From the NCBI GenBank assembly GCA_025093555.1, contig JAIWNF010000003.1, positions 186,001 to 250,000 on the forward strand: DNA of 64,000 bases, written 5' to 3'. The notes under the pieces are model-generated. The model searched no databases. It was not told the DNA's origin and saw only the letters and a program-made list of their open reading frames with translations. Each line of letters begins with the position of its first letter. The first letter of the stretch is position 1. Below are positions 62,813-64,000 of this stretch, piece after piece. The position numbers and the translations under genes were made by a program. The stretch comes from Circinella umbellata. Lineage: Eukaryota; Mucoromycota; Mucoromycetes; Mucorales; Lichtheimiaceae.

Positions 62813-63223
62813 TTACCTTTTATCGTTCGTGGTATCGTTCGTGGTATCGTTCGTCGCATCGTTCGTGATATCGTTCGTGGTATCGTTCGTGGTATCGTTC
62901 GTGGTATCGTTCGTCGCATCGTTCGTGGTATCGTTCGTGGTATCGTTCGTGGTATCGTTCGTGGTATCGTTCGTCGCATCGTTCGTCGCATCGTTCGTCG
63001 CATCGTTCGTCGCATCGTTCGTGGTATCGTTCGTGGTATCGTTCGTGGTATCGTTCGTGGTATCGTTCGTGGTATCGTTCGTGGTATCGTTCGTCGCATC
63101 GTTCGTGATATCGTTCGTCGCATCGTTCGTGGTATCGTTCGTCGCATCGTTCGTGGTATCGTTCGTCGCGTCGTTCATCGTCCTCGCGTGATTGCTGCGG
63201 CGCTTCGTTAAAAGAATAAACAA
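62813..63223 (-). other. possible repeat-encoding exon on the minus strand
   Basis: The minus frame MFILLTKRRSNHARTMNDATND runs through the whole minisatellite as TNDT/TNDA repeats. It reaches AAAAGGTAAGTATA at about 62808-62819, a consensus donor right after the last unit. Another good donor, CCCGGTAAGTAC, lies upstream at about 63348-63359 after a leader-like stretch. A spliced transcript with a repeat exon is therefore possible, but no conserved protein is recognised. Confidence 0.3.
62820..63182. repeat. 12-bp minisatellite, about 30 units
   Basis: Constant octamer TCGTTCGT alternates with a variable tetramer, mostly GGTA or CGCA, with GATA twice and CGCG once near the right end. Because 12 is a multiple of three and the unit lacks stops in several frames, long ORFs appear on both strands: Ser-Phe-Val-Val/Ala on plus; Thr-Asn-Asp-Thr/Ala and Arg-Thr-Ile/Met-Pro on minus. 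Confidence 0.9.
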
Positions 63224-64000
63224 TAAGAGTAAGAAATAAAGCCCGTCAAAAGTAATAGCATGTATAAAAAAAACAATAGATAGAGGGAGAAAATGTAGGG
63301 AAAAATAGATGCATGATCTATTGGAGGAGAGGAGAAAAAAAAGTAGTACTTACCGGGTTGGTTGTTGCTGGTGTAAAGAAAGAAGAAGAAAGAAAAAGAA
63401 AAAGAAAGACCCTTTTTATGCTTTTTTTTTTTAACCCGAAGTTATGGGAACATCCTTTAGCATGCATCAATGCCTTTGTATAGCTTACTTTTTCATATGA
63501 TGCAGGCGAGTAAAAACAAAGTGAAGAAGAAAAAAGGGAATAATAGTTTTAGCGATCTTGCCATGGTGACACACACACATGCTATGTTTTATTTTGCATA
63601 AAGATCCGGTTAAAAAACGTTTACCTCACATTATTTAGGAATCTAGACCTTTAGTCGCGCAGGACAATAAAATGAACTTGCGTTCTTTTTTTCTACTTTT
63701 AACTGAACATTGTTTTCAAATCTACTCCCCCACCCCCACCCCTCTTTTTTTTTTTTTGCACGACGCGTTTATCGTTTAAAAAATAAATAATGATACGTAT
63801 GCTGGCCCTCTGCGTAAGAAAACATAATGTACCTTTTCGTCTTTGATGTAGACTCATGAAGCAAGATCTTTTATATTGCTATAAAAAGAATATATTGTTA
63901 AAGTAACTCTGTTTCAAAATCGTTTGTATAGGTTGCTGGTGTATTGAATGAGACGCTACATGGTAAAAATAACGAGTACGTACGTACGTAAACTTATATT
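63224..64000. other. gene-free end of window
   Basis: AT-rich with purine tracts near 63375-63410, a C/A-rich run near 63724-63742 and a short (ACGT)n run near 63975-63991. No gene is supported. Confidence 0.45.

Noticed and set aside
62820..63182. CRISPR-like array
   Set aside because: Units are contiguous 12-mers without unique spacers, in a eukaryotic genome; it is a minisatellite.
62686..63191. Plus-strand SFVV/SFVA ORF and minus-strand RTIPRTMR ORF as proteins
   Set aside because: Any frame of a stop-free 12-mer array is open. Only the TND frame has nearby splice and start signals, and even that is weak.

Overview
The window is nuclear DNA of a filamentous fungus. It is AT-rich, genes are dense but well spaced, introns are short (mostly about 50-150 nt) with strong GTAAGT-like donors and TAG/CAG acceptors, and the sequence tracts between genes are long and A/T-rich. 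The gene set and the transposon families (FAR1/SWIM MULE, a LINE with a CxCx8Hx3C tail, Fanzor/TnpB-like remnants, and a PD-(D/E)XK-motif gene) point to Mucoromycota, probably Mucorales. That placement is inference, not a database result. I spliced every conserved gene by hand, and each model below keeps frame and adds up to a multiple of three.

Layout. 0-1.8 kb: ruined ABC (MDR-type) transporter. 4.8-7.4 kb: APC-family permease with a 4-nt exon. 7.8-9.2 kb (-) and 9.4-10.3 kb (+): SLP-type phosphatase and a SANT-domain protein, head to head across a promoter carrying a perfect MCB-like palindrome and an E2F-like site. 10.7-12.8 kb: ATIC (purine synthesis). 13.1-13.8 kb: calcineurin B. 15.8-16.4 kb (-): acidic protein. 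17.1-18.7 kb: PPIL4-type cyclophilin/RRM splicing protein whose start codon forms its own coding exon. 18.9-20.1 kb (-): unknown membrane protein. 20.6-23.0 kb (-): decayed Fanzor/TnpB-like gene. 24.1-25.4 kb: universal stress protein. 27.1-27.8 kb: secreted thaumatin-like protein. 30.1-31.8 kb: WDR5/Swd3-type WD40 protein. 32.4-34.9 kb (-): ankyrin protein with repeated RxSLD motifs.

35.7-51.9 kb is a transposon-rich island. A PD-(D/E)XK-motif gene (-) lies 75 bp from, and divergent to, the first FAR1 exon of a broken MULE transposase. The MULE is split inside its FAR1 domain by a 2.36-kb TIR element that has subterminal 9-bp repeats and a GC-rich double hairpin. Next comes an almost intact LINE whose two ORFs meet at TAATG. 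After it lie a decayed AT-hook-bearing gene, a duplicated 92-bp sequence, and two Tc1/mariner transposase fragments in swapped order.

52.7-53.6 kb (-): Gly/Gln-rich low-complexity protein. 53.9-55.8 kb (-): eight-exon short-chain dehydrogenase. 58.9-60.9 kb: SR-like RRM/zinc-knuckle protein with exons of 10, 7, 12 and 18 nt. 62.8-63.2 kb: 12-bp minisatellite open in several frames, with a splice donor directly after it on the minus strand.

The observations I judge most worth following are the divergent MULE/nuclease-motif pair with its nested TIR element, and the concentration of micro-exons. Host genes are housekeeping, signalling and RNA-processing functions with no operon-like logic. Several share short divergent promoters.
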